Below, in pieces: positions 24,313 to 33,087 of a stretch of DNA of 39,898 nt. The notes under the pieces are model-generated. The model searched no databases. It was not told the DNA's origin and was given only the letters and a program-made list of their open reading frames with translations. The position numbers and the translations under genes were made by a program. Numbering within the stretch: the first letter of the stretch is position 1; each line of letters starts with the position of its first letter. Source of the DNA: SYIM01 sp041182885 (GTDB taxonomy: Bacteria > Pseudomonadota > Gammaproteobacteria > Burkholderiales > Burkholderiaceae_E); the NCBI GenBank assembly GCA_049423065.1, contig JBMSQB010000038.1, positions 1 to 39,898 on the forward strand, written 5' to 3'.

Positions 24313-26096
24313 TGTGAAGGCTCCTGCGCACCGGGTGCGCGTTGCTGGATCTGGTGGAGGCGGGCATAGAGTCCGCCTGCGCGAAGCAGTTCGGCATGCG
24401 AGCCGAGTTCAACCAGCTGCCCGGCCTCGAGCACCGCGATGCGGCTCGCGCGTTCGATGGTGGACAGCCGATGCGCCACCACCAGCGTGGTGCGCCCCGC
24501 CATCACGCGCTCAAGCGCACTCTGAACCGCCCGCTCGGTCTCGGAGTCAAGCGCAGACGTGGCCTCGTCGAGCAGCAGAATCGGCGCGTCTTTCAGCACC
24601 GCACGCGCGATTGCAAGTCGCTGTCGCTGACCACCCGAGAGCTGCGTGCCCCGCTCGCCGATCTCGGCATCGAGCCCCGCAGGCAGCGCACGAACAAAGT
24701 CATCGAGCGCTGCCACCTCGAGCGCGCGCCAGAGCCCCGCATCGTCCGGCGTGTGGGGCACCGCAATGGCAAGATTGGCGCGGATGCTGCCGTTGAACAG
24801 CACGGTCTCCTGCGATACCAGTGCGAGCTGACTGCGCAGACTGCCGAGCGTGAGCGAGTCGATCGGCACGCCATCAATCAGCACCTCGCCGGCCTCAGAC
24901 TCAACGAAGCGCGGCAGCAGATTGAGCAGCGTGGTTTTCCCGCCGCCCGAGGGCCCGACCAGTGCAAGCATTTCGCCGGGCCGAATATCGAGCTGCAATT
25001 CGCGTAGCGCCGGTTGACTGGCGCCGGGGTGCCGTACCGTCACGCCCCTGAAGCAGACAGCCCCGTGCGCGCGTCCCAGCACCTGCGATCCGCTGTCGGG
25101 TTCCGCTGGTCGATCGAGAAGTTCAAACACCTTCTCGGCCGATGCAAGCCCCCGCTGAATCACCGCATTGATGTCGGCGAGGTGCTTGAGCGGCGCGAGC
25201 AGCATGAGCATGGCAGTGATGAACGAGACGAAGCCGCCCACGGTCTCGCTGTCGGTTTCCGCCTGAAGGAGCGCAATGCTCACCACCACGGCCACTGCGA
25301 TCGCAGCACAGAGCTGCGTAACCGGCGTGGTGGCTGCGGTTGAACTGATGATCCGGATCGCAACCCGCCGCAACCGTGCCACGGTGTCGGCAAACCGCGC
25401 CGCCTCGCGTTCATGCGCATCGAATACCTTGATGACCTTGTACCCCTGCACAGCGCTTTCGACCGTACGCGTGAGCTCGCCCATCTGCTCGAGGTTGCGC
25501 CGGCTGAGCCCGCGCATCCGGCGGCTGAACTGGGTGAGGATCAGGGCAAGCGGCGGCACCATGCCGATCGCCACCAGGGTGAGTTGCCAGTTGAGATAAA
25601 AGAGCCACCCGAGGAGCCCGATGATCACCAGCGTATCGCGCACCAGCACCGTGACCGCATGGGTGGCCGCATCGGTAAAACTGTTGACCTCGAACACAAT
25701 GCGCGAAATCAGGAGCCCCGAGGCCTCGCGTTCGAAGTCCCGCGCGGGCAGGCGCAGTGTGTGCGCGAACATCTGACGGCGCACTTCGGCGAGCACCCCC
25801 GCAGAAACCCAGGCCATGGCGTACTGCGCGCAGAAGGTGGCGCACCCGCGCACCACAAAAATTCCGATGATGGCAGCCGGCACCCACCAGAACGGGAAAT
25901 CGCTGCGCGCGACAAAGCCCCGATCCAGTAATGGCTTCATCAACGCCGGAAACAGCGGCTCGGTGGCCGCTGCCACCACCATGGCAACAAGCGCTACCGC
26001 GAAGCCGCGCCAGAACGGGCGCACCCAGCCGAGAAGGCGCAGCCAGATACGGAGGGAATCGCGCAAGTCCGAAGTCCGCCGCTCAGTACTCGACAT
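24309..26096 (-). CDS. msbA: lipid A/lipid flippase ABC transporter MsbA
   Basis: 595-aa half-transporter. The membrane domain spans about residues 25-320, and the ATPase domain has Walker A GPSGGGKT (381-388), Q-loop LVSQETVLF (from 426), signature LSGGQRQRLAIARA (486-499), Walker B ILLLDEATSALD (506-517) and the H-loop at H542. It is MsbA-like in length and in the region RPFWRGFAVALVAMVV, and would flip lipid A-core across the inner membrane as a homodimer. Its ATG (26096) lies 14 bp inside the 3' end of dnaE and its stop overlaps the next gene by ATGA. Confidence 0.92.
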   Translation of the reverse strand: MSSTERRTSDLRDSLRIWLRLLGWVRPFWRGFAVALVAMVVAAATEPLFPALMKPLLDRGFVARSDFPFWWVPAAIIGIFVVRGCATFCAQYAMAWVSAGVLAEVRRQMFAHTLRLPARDFEREASGLLISRIVFEVNSFTDAATHAVTVLVRDTLVIIGLLGWLFYLNWQLTLVAIGMVPPLALILTQFSRRMRGLSRRNLEQMGELTRTVESAVQGYKVIKVFDAHEREAARFADTVARLRRVAIRIISSTAATTPVTQLCAAIAVAVVVSIALLQAETDSETVGGFVSFITAMLMLLAPLKHLADINAVIQRGLASAEKVFELLDRPAEPDSGSQVLGRAHGAVCFRGVTVRHPGASQPALRELQLDIRPGEMLALVGPSGGGKTTLLNLLPRFVESEAGEVLIDGVPIDSLTLGSLRSQLALVSQETVLFNGSIRANLAIAVPHTPDDAGLWRALEVAALDDFVRALPAGLDAEIGERGTQLSGGQRQRLAIARAVLKDAPILLLDEATSALDSETERAVQSALERVMAGRTTLVVAHRLSTIERASRIAVLEAGQLVELGSHAELLRAGGLYARLHQIQQRAPGAQEPSQ

Positions 26097-29000
26097 CGAC
26101 CGCGATCGGCTTCAGGCGCTCGCCAATCGCTGCAAGCAGACTCTCCTCGGGGCGTACCCGCCAGGGTGCGCCAAGCTCGATGGCACACTGCGCAACCGCA
26201 CTGGTGTAGTCGATCACCACCGGCAGCGCAGGCGCCTCGTCGGCTGCCGACGGCTCGCCCGCAGCAAACGGGGCGATCACGCTGCGCAGCGCAGCGCCAT
26301 CGGCATTGCCATTCAGGCGGATCCGAAGCCGTTTGCCAAACTCGCGGCGCGCACCCGCCAGATCGAGCAGCCGCTCGGCCACCACGCGCTGCCCGCCGGT
26401 GTAGTCATCGCGGCTCACCTTCCCGAGCACCACCAGCAATTCATCTTCGCGAACGATCCGGCGATTGGCGTCATAGAGCTCATTGAAGACCGACACATCG
26501 ACCCGGGCCGAGCCGTCGTCCAGCGTGACAAACAGCATCTTCCCGCGCCGCGTCATCTGTGTGCGCTGCGCTGCCACCACGCCCGCCATCCAGATTGGCT
26601 GAGGTGCGGGTTGAAGATCGGCGAGCCGCATTCGTACAAAGCGCCGGATCTCATGCTCATGTGCGGCAAACGGATGCCCGGTCAGAAAGAATCCCAGTGC
26701 GAGTTTTTCTTCCTGAAGCCGCTGACGCTCCGACCAGGGAGCGACCGGCAGCCAATCGGTGACGAGCGCGCTCGAGCCGTTGGATTCGCCAAACAGGCTC
26801 GCCTGATCGGCCGCTGCCCCCGCAGCCTCGGCCGCGTCCATGGCACGCGGTGTGTTGGCGAGCAACTTGGCCCGGTCGGGATCCAGACTGTCGAAGGCGC
26901 CAGCCCGCACCAGCGCTTCGACTGCGCGACGGTTGACCAGTCGTCGGTCAACCCGGGCACAAAAATCGAACAGATCGCGAAACGGCCCATCGGCCCGGGC
27001 CGCCACGATCACGTCTACCGCGTTCTGACCCGTGCCCTTCACTGCTCCGAGGCCATAGCGAATCTCTCGATCGCTGACCGGCTCGAACCTGCAGGCCGAC
27101 AGATTGATGTCGGGGGGGAGCACGCGCACGCCAATGTGCTGCGCGTCGGCCACAAAGAGCTGGACCTTGTCGGTGTCATCCATGTCGGACGACAGCGTGG
27201 CCGCCATGAACTCGGCCGGATAGTGCGCTTTCAGCCACGCGGTCTGATATGTCACGACCGCATAGGCGGCGGTATGCGATTTGTTGAACCCGTATTCGGC
27301 GAACATCGCCATCAGGTCGAAGAGCTTGTTTGCCAGATCGACCGAATAGCCTTTTTTCTCTGCACCTTCCACGAAGAGGCCTCGGTGCTGGGCCATTTCC
27401 TCGGGCTTCTTCTTGCCCATGGCACGCCTCAGCAGATCGGCGCCACCCAGGGTATAGCCACCAATGGTCTGCGAGATCTGCATCACCTGTTCCTGATACA
27501 CGATCACGCCATAGGTGGGCTCCAGGCAGGCCTTGAGGTCTGGGTGAAAATAATCGATCGACTGCTGGCCCTTCTTGCGCAGAATGAAGTCATCGACCAT
27601 GCCGGAATTGAGCGGCCCCGGGCGGTAGAGCGCAAGCACCGCGATGATGTCCTCGAAGCGGTCGGGCTGAAGCTTTTTAAGAAGCTTCTTCATGCCGTCG
27701 CTTTCCAGCTGGAACACGGCCGTGGTGTTGGCCTCGCGCAGCACCTTGTAGGCCGCCGGGTCATCGAACTTGAGCGCAGCCAGATCCAGACCCAGCCCCG
27801 GATGCCGCGCGTTGATGAATTCCTCGGCCATGCGAATGATGGTGAGGTTGCGAAGTCCGAGAAAGTCGAACTTCACCAGTCCCACCGCCTCGACATCGTC
27901 CTTGTCGAACTGGCTCACGACACCGCCCTCGGCGCCTGGCTGCTTGTAGAGCGGACAGAAATCCGTCAGCCGGCCAGGCGCAATGAGAACGCCACCCGCA
28001 TGCATGCCGACATTTCGAGTGAGATCTTCAAGCCGCCCGGCAAGCGCAAGCAGTTCGCGAACCTCGTCCTCGTTGCGCTCGCGCTCGGCGAGCGCGGGTT
28101 CGGCCTCACGCGCCTTGGCAAGTGACAGCGGTTTGTTCTGCACCACCGGTACCAGCTTGGAGAGCTGATCGCAGAAGGTGTAGCTCATGTCGAGCACGCG
28201 GCCGACATCGCGAATGACGGCCTTGGAGGCCATCGTGCCGAAGGTTGCGATCTGCGAGACCGCATGCTCGCCATATTTGTTGCGCACATACTCGATCACG
28301 AGCTGGCGCTTGTCCTGGCAGAAGTCGATATCGAAGTCGGGCATCGACACGCGCTCGGGATTCAGGAACCGTTCGAACAGCAGCGCGTACGGAATCGGGT
28401 CGAGATCGGTAATGCCGAGCGCCCAGGCCACGATGGAGCCCGCCCCCGATCCGCGCCCCGGGCCGACGGGAACGTTGTTTCTTTTTGCCCAGTTGATGAA
28501 GTCGGCCACGATCAGGAAGTAACCCGAGAAGCCCATCTTCTCGATGGTGTCGCACTCGTAATCGAGCCGACTGCGATACGACTCCCATCGGTCAGCCGCA
28601 ACATCGGGGCCGAGTCGACGCTGCAGGCCTTCGAGCGACAGGTCACGCATGTGCTGGTCCAGCGTGACCCCGTCGGGTACCGGATAAAGCGGCAGGCGAG
28701 GTTTGCCCAGGGTCATGGGCACACTGCAGCGCCGGGCAATCTCGACACTGTTCTGGAGCGCAGAGGGAAGGTCGGCGAACAACTCGGCCATTTCCTGCTG
28801 CGACCGGAAGTGCATCGCTCCGTCAAAGCGCCGCGACCGCCGCGGATTGGCGAGGATCTCGCCCTCGGCGATACAGACCCGCGCCTCATGCGCGCGGAAA
28901 TCATCGGTGAGGAGATACTGAACCGGCTGCGTGGCAACCAGCGGCAGGTCAAGCCGGGCGGCCAGCCGTGCTGCGGCGATTGTTTGTGTCGCCGACTCGG

Positions 29001-29547
29001 GCTGCTCGGTGCGCTGCACCTCGAGATAGAACGCGCCAGGAAAACGCTGCGCCCAGCGAAGCGCCGCTGGCGTTGCCTGCGCAAGGCTGCCCGTGAGGAG
29101 CGCCTGCCCGACCTCGCCGTGATGCGCCCCCGACAACGCGATCAGGCCGTCCCCCGCGCGGCCGCCATCAGCGGCAGGCTCGTCAAACCACTCGGCCCGG
29201 ATCTCGCCCCGGCCACGGTATTCGTTCTCCAGCCACGCTCGGCTCAGCAGCGAACACAGGCGCAGGTACCCGGCGGCATTGCGCGCGAGCAGCAGCATCC
29301 GGTAGGGCCGGTCGCGCTCGGTTTCATTGGTGATCCAGGCATCGACCCCGCAGATCGGCTTGATCCCGGCAGCGCGTGCGGCCTTGTAGAACTTCACCCA
29401 GCCGAACAGGTTGGCGAGATCGGTCATGGCGAGCGCCGGCTGCTGGTCAGCCTGCGCGGCCTCCACCAGCGCGTCGATGCGAACGATCGAGTCGCTGATG
29501 GAATATTCGGTGTGGACCCGCAAGTGGACGAAACGGGGTGCGCTCAT
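26083..29547 (-). CDS. dnaE: DNA polymerase III alpha subunit
   Basis: 1154-aa replicative polymerase, the usual length for proteobacterial DnaE. In order: PHP domain (HLRVHTEYSISDSIVRIDAL at residue 7 onward), polymerase palm with the catalytic PDFDIDFCQDKR near residues 398-409, GRGSGAGSIVAWALGI, NVGMHAGGVLIAP and RRAMGKKKPEEM segments, tandem HhH, and an OB-fold near the C-terminus (WMAGVVAAQRTQMTRRGKML). ATG 29547 (MSAPRFVHLRVHTEYS) is family-typical; an earlier in-frame ATG would add 31 unrelated residues. The 3' end overlaps msbA by 14 bp. Confidence 0.97.
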   Translation of the reverse strand: MSAPRFVHLRVHTEYSISDSIVRIDALVEAAQADQQPALAMTDLANLFGWVKFYKAARAAGIKPICGVDAWITNETERDRPYRMLLLARNAAGYLRLCSLLSRAWLENEYRGRGEIRAEWFDEPAADGGRAGDGLIALSGAHHGEVGQALLTGSLAQATPAALRWAQRFPGAFYLEVQRTEQPESATQTIAAARLAARLDLPLVATQPVQYLLTDDFRAHEARVCIAEGEILANPRRSRRFDGAMHFRSQQEMAELFADLPSALQNSVEIARRCSVPMTLGKPRLPLYPVPDGVTLDQHMRDLSLEGLQRRLGPDVAADRWESYRSRLDYECDTIEKMGFSGYFLIVADFINWAKRNNVPVGPGRGSGAGSIVAWALGITDLDPIPYALLFERFLNPERVSMPDFDIDFCQDKRQLVIEYVRNKYGEHAVSQIATFGTMASKAVIRDVGRVLDMSYTFCDQLSKLVPVVQNKPLSLAKAREAEPALAERERNEDEVRELLALAGRLEDLTRNVGMHAGGVLIAPGRLTDFCPLYKQPGAEGGVVSQFDKDDVEAVGLVKFDFLGLRNLTIIRMAEEFINARHPGLGLDLAALKFDDPAAYKVLREANTTAVFQLESDGMKKLLKKLQPDRFEDIIAVLALYRPGPLNSGMVDDFILRKKGQQSIDYFHPDLKACLEPTYGVIVYQEQVMQISQTIGGYTLGGADLLRRAMGKKKPEEMAQHRGLFVEGAEKKGYSVDLANKLFDLMAMFAEYGFNKSHTAAYAVVTYQTAWLKAHYPAEFMAATLSSDMDDTDKVQLFVADAQHIGVRVLPPDINLSACRFEPVSDREIRYGLGAVKGTGQNAVDVIVAARADGPFRDLFDFCARVDRRLVNRRAVEALVRAGAFDSLDPDRAKLLANTPRAMDAAEAAGAAADQASLFGESNGSSALVTDWLPVAPWSERQRLQEEKLALGFFLTGHPFAAHEHEIRRFVRMRLADLQPAPQPIWMAGVVAAQRTQMTRRGKMLFVTLDDGSARVDVSVFNELYDANRRIVREDELLVVLGKVSRDDYTGGQRVVAERLLDLAGARREFGKRLRIRLNGNADGAALRSVIAPFAAGEPSAADEAPALPVVIDYTSAVAQCAIELGAPWRVRPEESLLAAIGERLKPIAVDVEY

Positions 29548-29715
29548 CGCCAAAATTCTACCCGCCTGGCCGATCAACGGTGTGGCAACATCCATTCGAC
29601 GCGCATGCCGGGCCTCGGCTGCAGCCTCACCGATTTCCAACGTCTACAGAGAAAGCATGCGCTCACCTTTCGCCTACCGCCCAGCGGTTTCACCGCACCG
29701 ATCCGGAAAACCCAA

Positions 29716-30585
29716 GTGAATTTCCCCGCCTCACCCCGTGGCGCCGCGTGGTTGATGGTGGGCTGCGCCGTGCTCTGGAGCAGCGCCGGCGCGCTCACCC
29801 GCATGCTGGAAAACGCCCGCGGGTTCGAACTGAGCTTCTGGCGCAGTCTGTTTTGCGCCATCGCCATGCTGTTGATCCTGACTGTGCAGGAGCGCGGCCG
29901 GCCGGTCGGCACAGTGCTCAGAATGGGTTGGACGGGCCTGTTCTCCGGTCTGATGTGGGCGGTGATGTTCACCTGCTTCATGATCGCGCTCACGCGGACC
30001 AGCGTCGCCAACACGCTTCTGGTGATCGGGTTGGCGCCGCTCCTCGCCGCGCTGCTTGCCCGCATCGTGCTGGGCCAGACCATCCGCCGCGTCACCTGGG
30101 CGGCGATCATCGCAGCCGGCGCGGGTATCTGGTGGATGGTGCACGAGGCGATATCGGTCGATGGCCTCACGGGCATTCTTATCGCGCTGGGCGTACCGCT
30201 CGCCTCGGCCATCAATCTGGTCACCCTCAGACGGGTTCACGCCGAACTCGATCTCGCGCCGGCGGTGCTGCTGGGCGCCCTGATCTCTTGCGCAGCCATG
30301 CTGCCGCTCGCCTGGCCGCTTGCCACGGGTGGACGCGATCTCCTCATCCTTGCGTTCCTTGGTGCGTTTCAACTCGCGCTGCCATGCTGGCTGATGGTGC
30401 GTGCACTCGCCTGGCTGGCGCCTCATGAGGTGGCGTTGATCGCGCTCCTCGAGGTGGTGCTGGGCCCGCTCTGGGCCTGGCTGTTCGTGGGTGAGGCCAC
30501 ACACGCCGCCACCTTGCAGGGCGGCGTGGTGGTGCTTGCCGCACTGGTGGTCAATACCCTGGCCACGAGAAGTTCGCCGCGCTGA
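29716..30585 (+). CDS. EamA/DMT-superfamily permease
   Basis: 289-aa inner-membrane protein with ten hydrophobic segments in two EamA repeats. The first helix is AAWLMVGCAVLWSSAGALTR; FELSFWRSLFCAIAML and VANTLLVIGLAPLLAALLAR are typical of the first repeat; EVALIALLEVVLGPLWAWLFVGE is the conserved end of the second. The start is uncertain: GTG 29716 (VNFPASPRG) is taken because it directly precedes the first helix and has GGA upstream; ATG 29755 would start inside the helix. It is divergent from dnaE (168-bp gap) and converges on the flavodoxin gene. The substrate is unknown. Confidence 0.86.
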   Translation: MNFPASPRGAAWLMVGCAVLWSSAGALTRMLENARGFELSFWRSLFCAIAMLLILTVQERGRPVGTVLRMGWTGLFSGLMWAVMFTCFMIALTRTSVANTLLVIGLAPLLAALLARIVLGQTIRRVTWAAIIAAGAGIWWMVHEAISVDGLTGILIALGVPLASAINLVTLRRVHAELDLAPAVLLGALISCAAMLPLAWPLATGGRDLLILAFLGAFQLALPCWLMVRALAWLAPHEVALIALLEVVLGPLWAWLFVGEATHAATLQGGVVVLAALVVNTLATRSSPR

Positions 30586-30610
30586 GCGGTACCGAGGGCC
30601 TGGCGCGGAC

Positions 30611-31171
30611 TCAGCGCGCGCGGGCGCGCGCAAACATCGCGATCCGCTCACCGTAGGCGCGCGCCGTATCCAGATCGCCCTGGGGCGGGCTCTGCTCGGG
30701 TGGCAGGTTGTCCGCCTGCGCCATGACCCCGATCGTCGAACCAATCCGGTTCATCTGCTCGGGCGCACCCGCTGTGGCCGAAGGCATCATGGCGTTACCG
30801 ACCCAGACCATGCCGTGTTGCATGGCAAGGGTGACGAAGTACATGAGGGTTGAGTATTTATCGCCACTCATGGCAAGCGAGCAGGTGAAGCCTCCCGCCA
30901 GTTTGTCCTTCCAGGCCTGAGAGAACCAGACCCGGGACGTCGCGTCGGCGAAGGTCTTGAAGACGCCCGAGGGCCCGCCCATGTACGTGGGCGCACCGAA
31001 GACAATCGCGTCGGCTTCGGCGAGCAGTTCCCAGCCGGGATCGTCGATGGTGCTGACATCGAGCCATTGGGCACGAGTACCGGTTACCGATGCGGCGCCT
31101 TCCCGGAGCGCCTGTGCAACCCGGCGCGTGTGGCCGTAGCCGGAGTGGTAGGCAATGACGACGAGCGACAT
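30611..31171 (-). CDS. flavodoxin-fold NAD(P)H-dependent oxidoreductase (WrbA-like)
   Basis: 186-aa flavodoxin-like protein. The FMN phosphate loop is YHSGYGHTRRVAQAL (residues 8-22), and the second flavin segment is GAPTYMGGPSGVFKTFAD, as in WrbA and related quinone reductases. It is likely a cytoplasmic flavoprotein reducing quinones or other electrophiles. The ATG at 31171 has AGGAGA upstream. It lies 17 bp after the pirin gene on the same strand and is probably in one operon with it. An Ala/Arg repeat closes the protein (ARARAR), encoded by a GC alternation. Confidence 0.88.
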   Translation of the reverse strand: MSLVVIAYHSGYGHTRRVAQALREGAASVTGTRAQWLDVSTIDDPGWELLAEADAIVFGAPTYMGGPSGVFKTFADATSRVWFSQAWKDKLAGGFTCSLAMSGDKYSTLMYFVTLAMQHGMVWVGNAMMPSATAGAPEQMNRIGSTIGVMAQADNLPPEQSPPQGDLDTARAYGERIAMFARARAR

Positions 31172-31188
31172 GGTGCGCGTCTCCTGGG

Positions 31189-31887
31189 TCAGGGCAGATC
31201 GAAAACCAGCACTTCGGCAGCGCTGCCCGATTCAAGCGTCAGTTCGGGTTCGTCAATCAGCATCGCCGCATCGCCCGCACCAAGCGGCCTGCCATTGACG
31301 TGCAGCGCGCCCCGGGCCACGTGAACATAAACCCGGCGGCCGGCATCGAGCGTGCGCCGCTCCTGCTCGGCACCGTCGAAGCGCCCGGCCCACAGTCGTA
31401 CATCCTGGCAAATGTGCACCACGCCCTCTTCGGTGCTGCCCGAGGCGATGAGCGCGAGTCGACCGCGGCGCGATCCGTCATCGATCAGACACTCCTGATA
31501 GCCAGGCTCGATCGCCAGACGATCCGGTGTGATCCAGATCTGCAGCATGTGGGTGGTGATGCCGGACTCGCGATTGTGTTCCGAGTGCATCACACCCGTT
31601 CCAGCGCTCATTTTCTGGACGCTGCCCGCCCGGATCACAGACGAATTGCCCATGCTGTCACGATGCGTGATCGCGCCCTCCAGCACATAGGTGATGATCT
31701 CCATGTCACGGTGACCATGCATGCCAAAGCCCGTGCCGGGCGCGATCCAGTCTTCATTGATCACCCGAAGCGGACCAAAATTCATATGCGCGGGGTCTTG
31801 ATACGAGGCAAACGAGAAGCTGTGCCGCGATTTCAGCCAGCCCAGATCGGCCTGGCCGCGTTCGTTGGAACGTCGGATCGTGAACAT
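31189..31887 (-). CDS. pirin-family bicupin (YhaK/YhhW-like)
   Basis: 232-aa pirin-type cupin. The N-terminal metal site is complete: H57 and H59 in FGMHGHRDMEIITYVLEG, then H101 and E103 in GTGVMHSEHN. Opening RSNERGQADLGWLKSRHSFSFASYQDP is typical of the YhaK/YhhW group, some of which have quercetinase activity or act as redox sensors. The ATG at 31887 (MFTIRRSNERG) is family-typical; an in-frame start upstream would run through a hairpin at 31908-31929. It is co-directional with the flavodoxin gene (17-bp gap), suggesting a small redox or electrophile-response operon. Confidence 0.93.
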   Translation of the reverse strand: MFTIRRSNERGQADLGWLKSRHSFSFASYQDPAHMNFGPLRVINEDWIAPGTGFGMHGHRDMEIITYVLEGAITHRDSMGNSSVIRAGSVQKMSAGTGVMHSEHNRESGITTHMLQIWITPDRLAIEPGYQECLIDDGSRRGRLALIASGSTEEGVVHICQDVRLWAGRFDGAEQERRTLDAGRRVYVHVARGALHVNGRPLGAGDAAMLIDEPELTLESGSAAEVLVFDLP

Positions 31888-31907
31888 GGGGGTGCACCGT
31901 TCATGAG

Positions 31908-31929
31908 TCCGGAACGCCTTCGTTCCGGA
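31908..31929. promoter_or_regulatory. perfect dyad in the pirin leader, operator or hairpin
   Basis: Arms TCCGGAACG (31908-31916) and CGTTCCGGA (31921-31929) with a CCTT centre. It lies 20 bp before the pirin start codon, so it is either a repressor/activator site or an mRNA hairpin next to the ribosome site. No T-run follows on the minus strand, so it is unlikely to be a terminator. Confidence 0.5.
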
Positions 31930-32025
31930 ATGCAAGGGTTGAACATTGCATCAGTGTAAAGACGAGCGGATCGTGACCGAAAAGAAGCCGACGACGCGAA
32001 CGCTGATTTACCGGACCCCTGACGC

Positions 32026-33087
32026 ATGACCCCGCTCAGTCCATCAACCGTCCCTCAACCGACCGCAGCCGCCGGCTACATCGGTCGGTTCGCACCCTCG
32101 CCCACCGGCCCGCTTCACGCCGGATCGCTGGTTGCCGCGCTCGCCAGTTACCTCGATGCCCGCGCCCACCAGGGTCGCTGGCTGCTGCGCATCGAAGATG
32201 TTGATACCCCTCGTGTGAAGAAGGGCGCCACCGAAGCGATCCTTGCCGTTCTCCACCAGCTGGGCATGCGGCACGATGGCGAGCCCAGCTTTCAGAGCGC
32301 GGGGCGAGCGCGCTACGCGGCAGCGCTCGATCGACTCCGGGCGGCCGGGCAGGTCTATCCATGCGGGTGCACGCGCGCCGAACTTGCCGACTCGCGCCTG
32401 AACTGGGGCACACCGGGCGATGCCGACCGCGGCGCTGCTGCCAAACGATCGGCGCATGCGGGCGACGAGCCCCCCGGGCGCGAGCTGATCTATCCGGGCA
32501 CCTGTCGACATGGACTACCCAGCGGACGGAGCGCCCGCTCCTGGCGGGTGCGTGTCCCAGCCGGTCCAATCCAGTGGCTTGACCGCAGCGGTCGAACGCA
32601 TCATGACGACCTTCAGTCCAGCGTGGGCGATTTCGTCGTCTACCGGGCCGATGGCATCTGGGCCTACCAGCTGGCGGTGGTGGTGGACGACGGCATTCAA
32701 TCGGTCACCGACGTCGTGCGCGGCTGCGATCTGGAGGGCTCAACATCGCGACAGATCCACCTGCAAGAGCTCCTGGGACTGCCCAGGCCGCGCTATCTGC
32801 ATATTCCGGTGGTCCTTGCCGCCAACGGGCAGAAGCTGTCCAAGCAGACCGGGGCGGCACCGATCGACCTCTCGCAGCCGGTTCGGGTATTGAACGACGC
32901 CATGACGCACCTTGGCCTCGAACCGGTTCAAACCGATTCGCTCACCACGTTCTGGCACCGCGCGACCGAGCGCTGGGCAACGAGCGTCTATATGCAGTCA
33001 GCCACCCGCCCGTCGCATCTCGCTGCTTCACGAAGGCAATCGAGCCATCCGGATCGGCGATCACCGGGCGGCACGCCTGCCGATTAG
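32026..33087 (+). CDS. gluQ: glutamyl-Q tRNA(Asp) synthetase
   Basis: 353-aa truncated GluRS-like enzyme that charges glutamate onto queuosine 34 of tRNA(Asp). It has the catalytic domain only: APSPTGPLHAGS class I motif (from residue 23), zinc-site YPCGCTRAEL and YPGTCRHG, and the KLSKQ motif at residues 270-274 in place of KMSKS. No anticodon-binding domain follows. Typical GluQ is about 290-310 aa; here about 35 Ser/Arg/Pro-rich residues follow FWHRATERW, and the stop overlaps the end of the convergent helicase gene by four bases. ATG 32026 is the only good start. Confidence 0.92.
   Translation: MTPLSPSTVPQPTAAAGYIGRFAPSPTGPLHAGSLVAALASYLDARAHQGRWLLRIEDVDTPRVKKGATEAILAVLHQLGMRHDGEPSFQSAGRARYAAALDRLRAAGQVYPCGCTRAELADSRLNWGTPGDADRGAAAKRSAHAGDEPPGRELIYPGTCRHGLPSGRSARSWRVRVPAGPIQWLDRSGRTHHDDLQSSVGDFVVYRADGIWAYQLAVVVDDGIQSVTDVVRGCDLEGSTSRQIHLQELLGLPRPRYLHIPVVLAANGQKLSKQTGAAPIDLSQPVRVLNDAMTHLGLEPVQTDSLTTFWHRATERWATSVYMQSATRPSHLAASRRQSSHPDRRSPGGTPAD

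Noticed and set aside
25816..28125. 769-codon plus-strand open frame opposite msbA and dnaE
   Set aside because: It is rich in His/Arg/Gly and lacks any domain; dnaE and msbA on the minus strand carry full catalytic motifs over the same bases.
30612..30632. Alternating GCGCGC tract, possible Z-DNA or hairpin
   Set aside because: It is explained by the Ala-Arg codons at the end of the flavodoxin gene.
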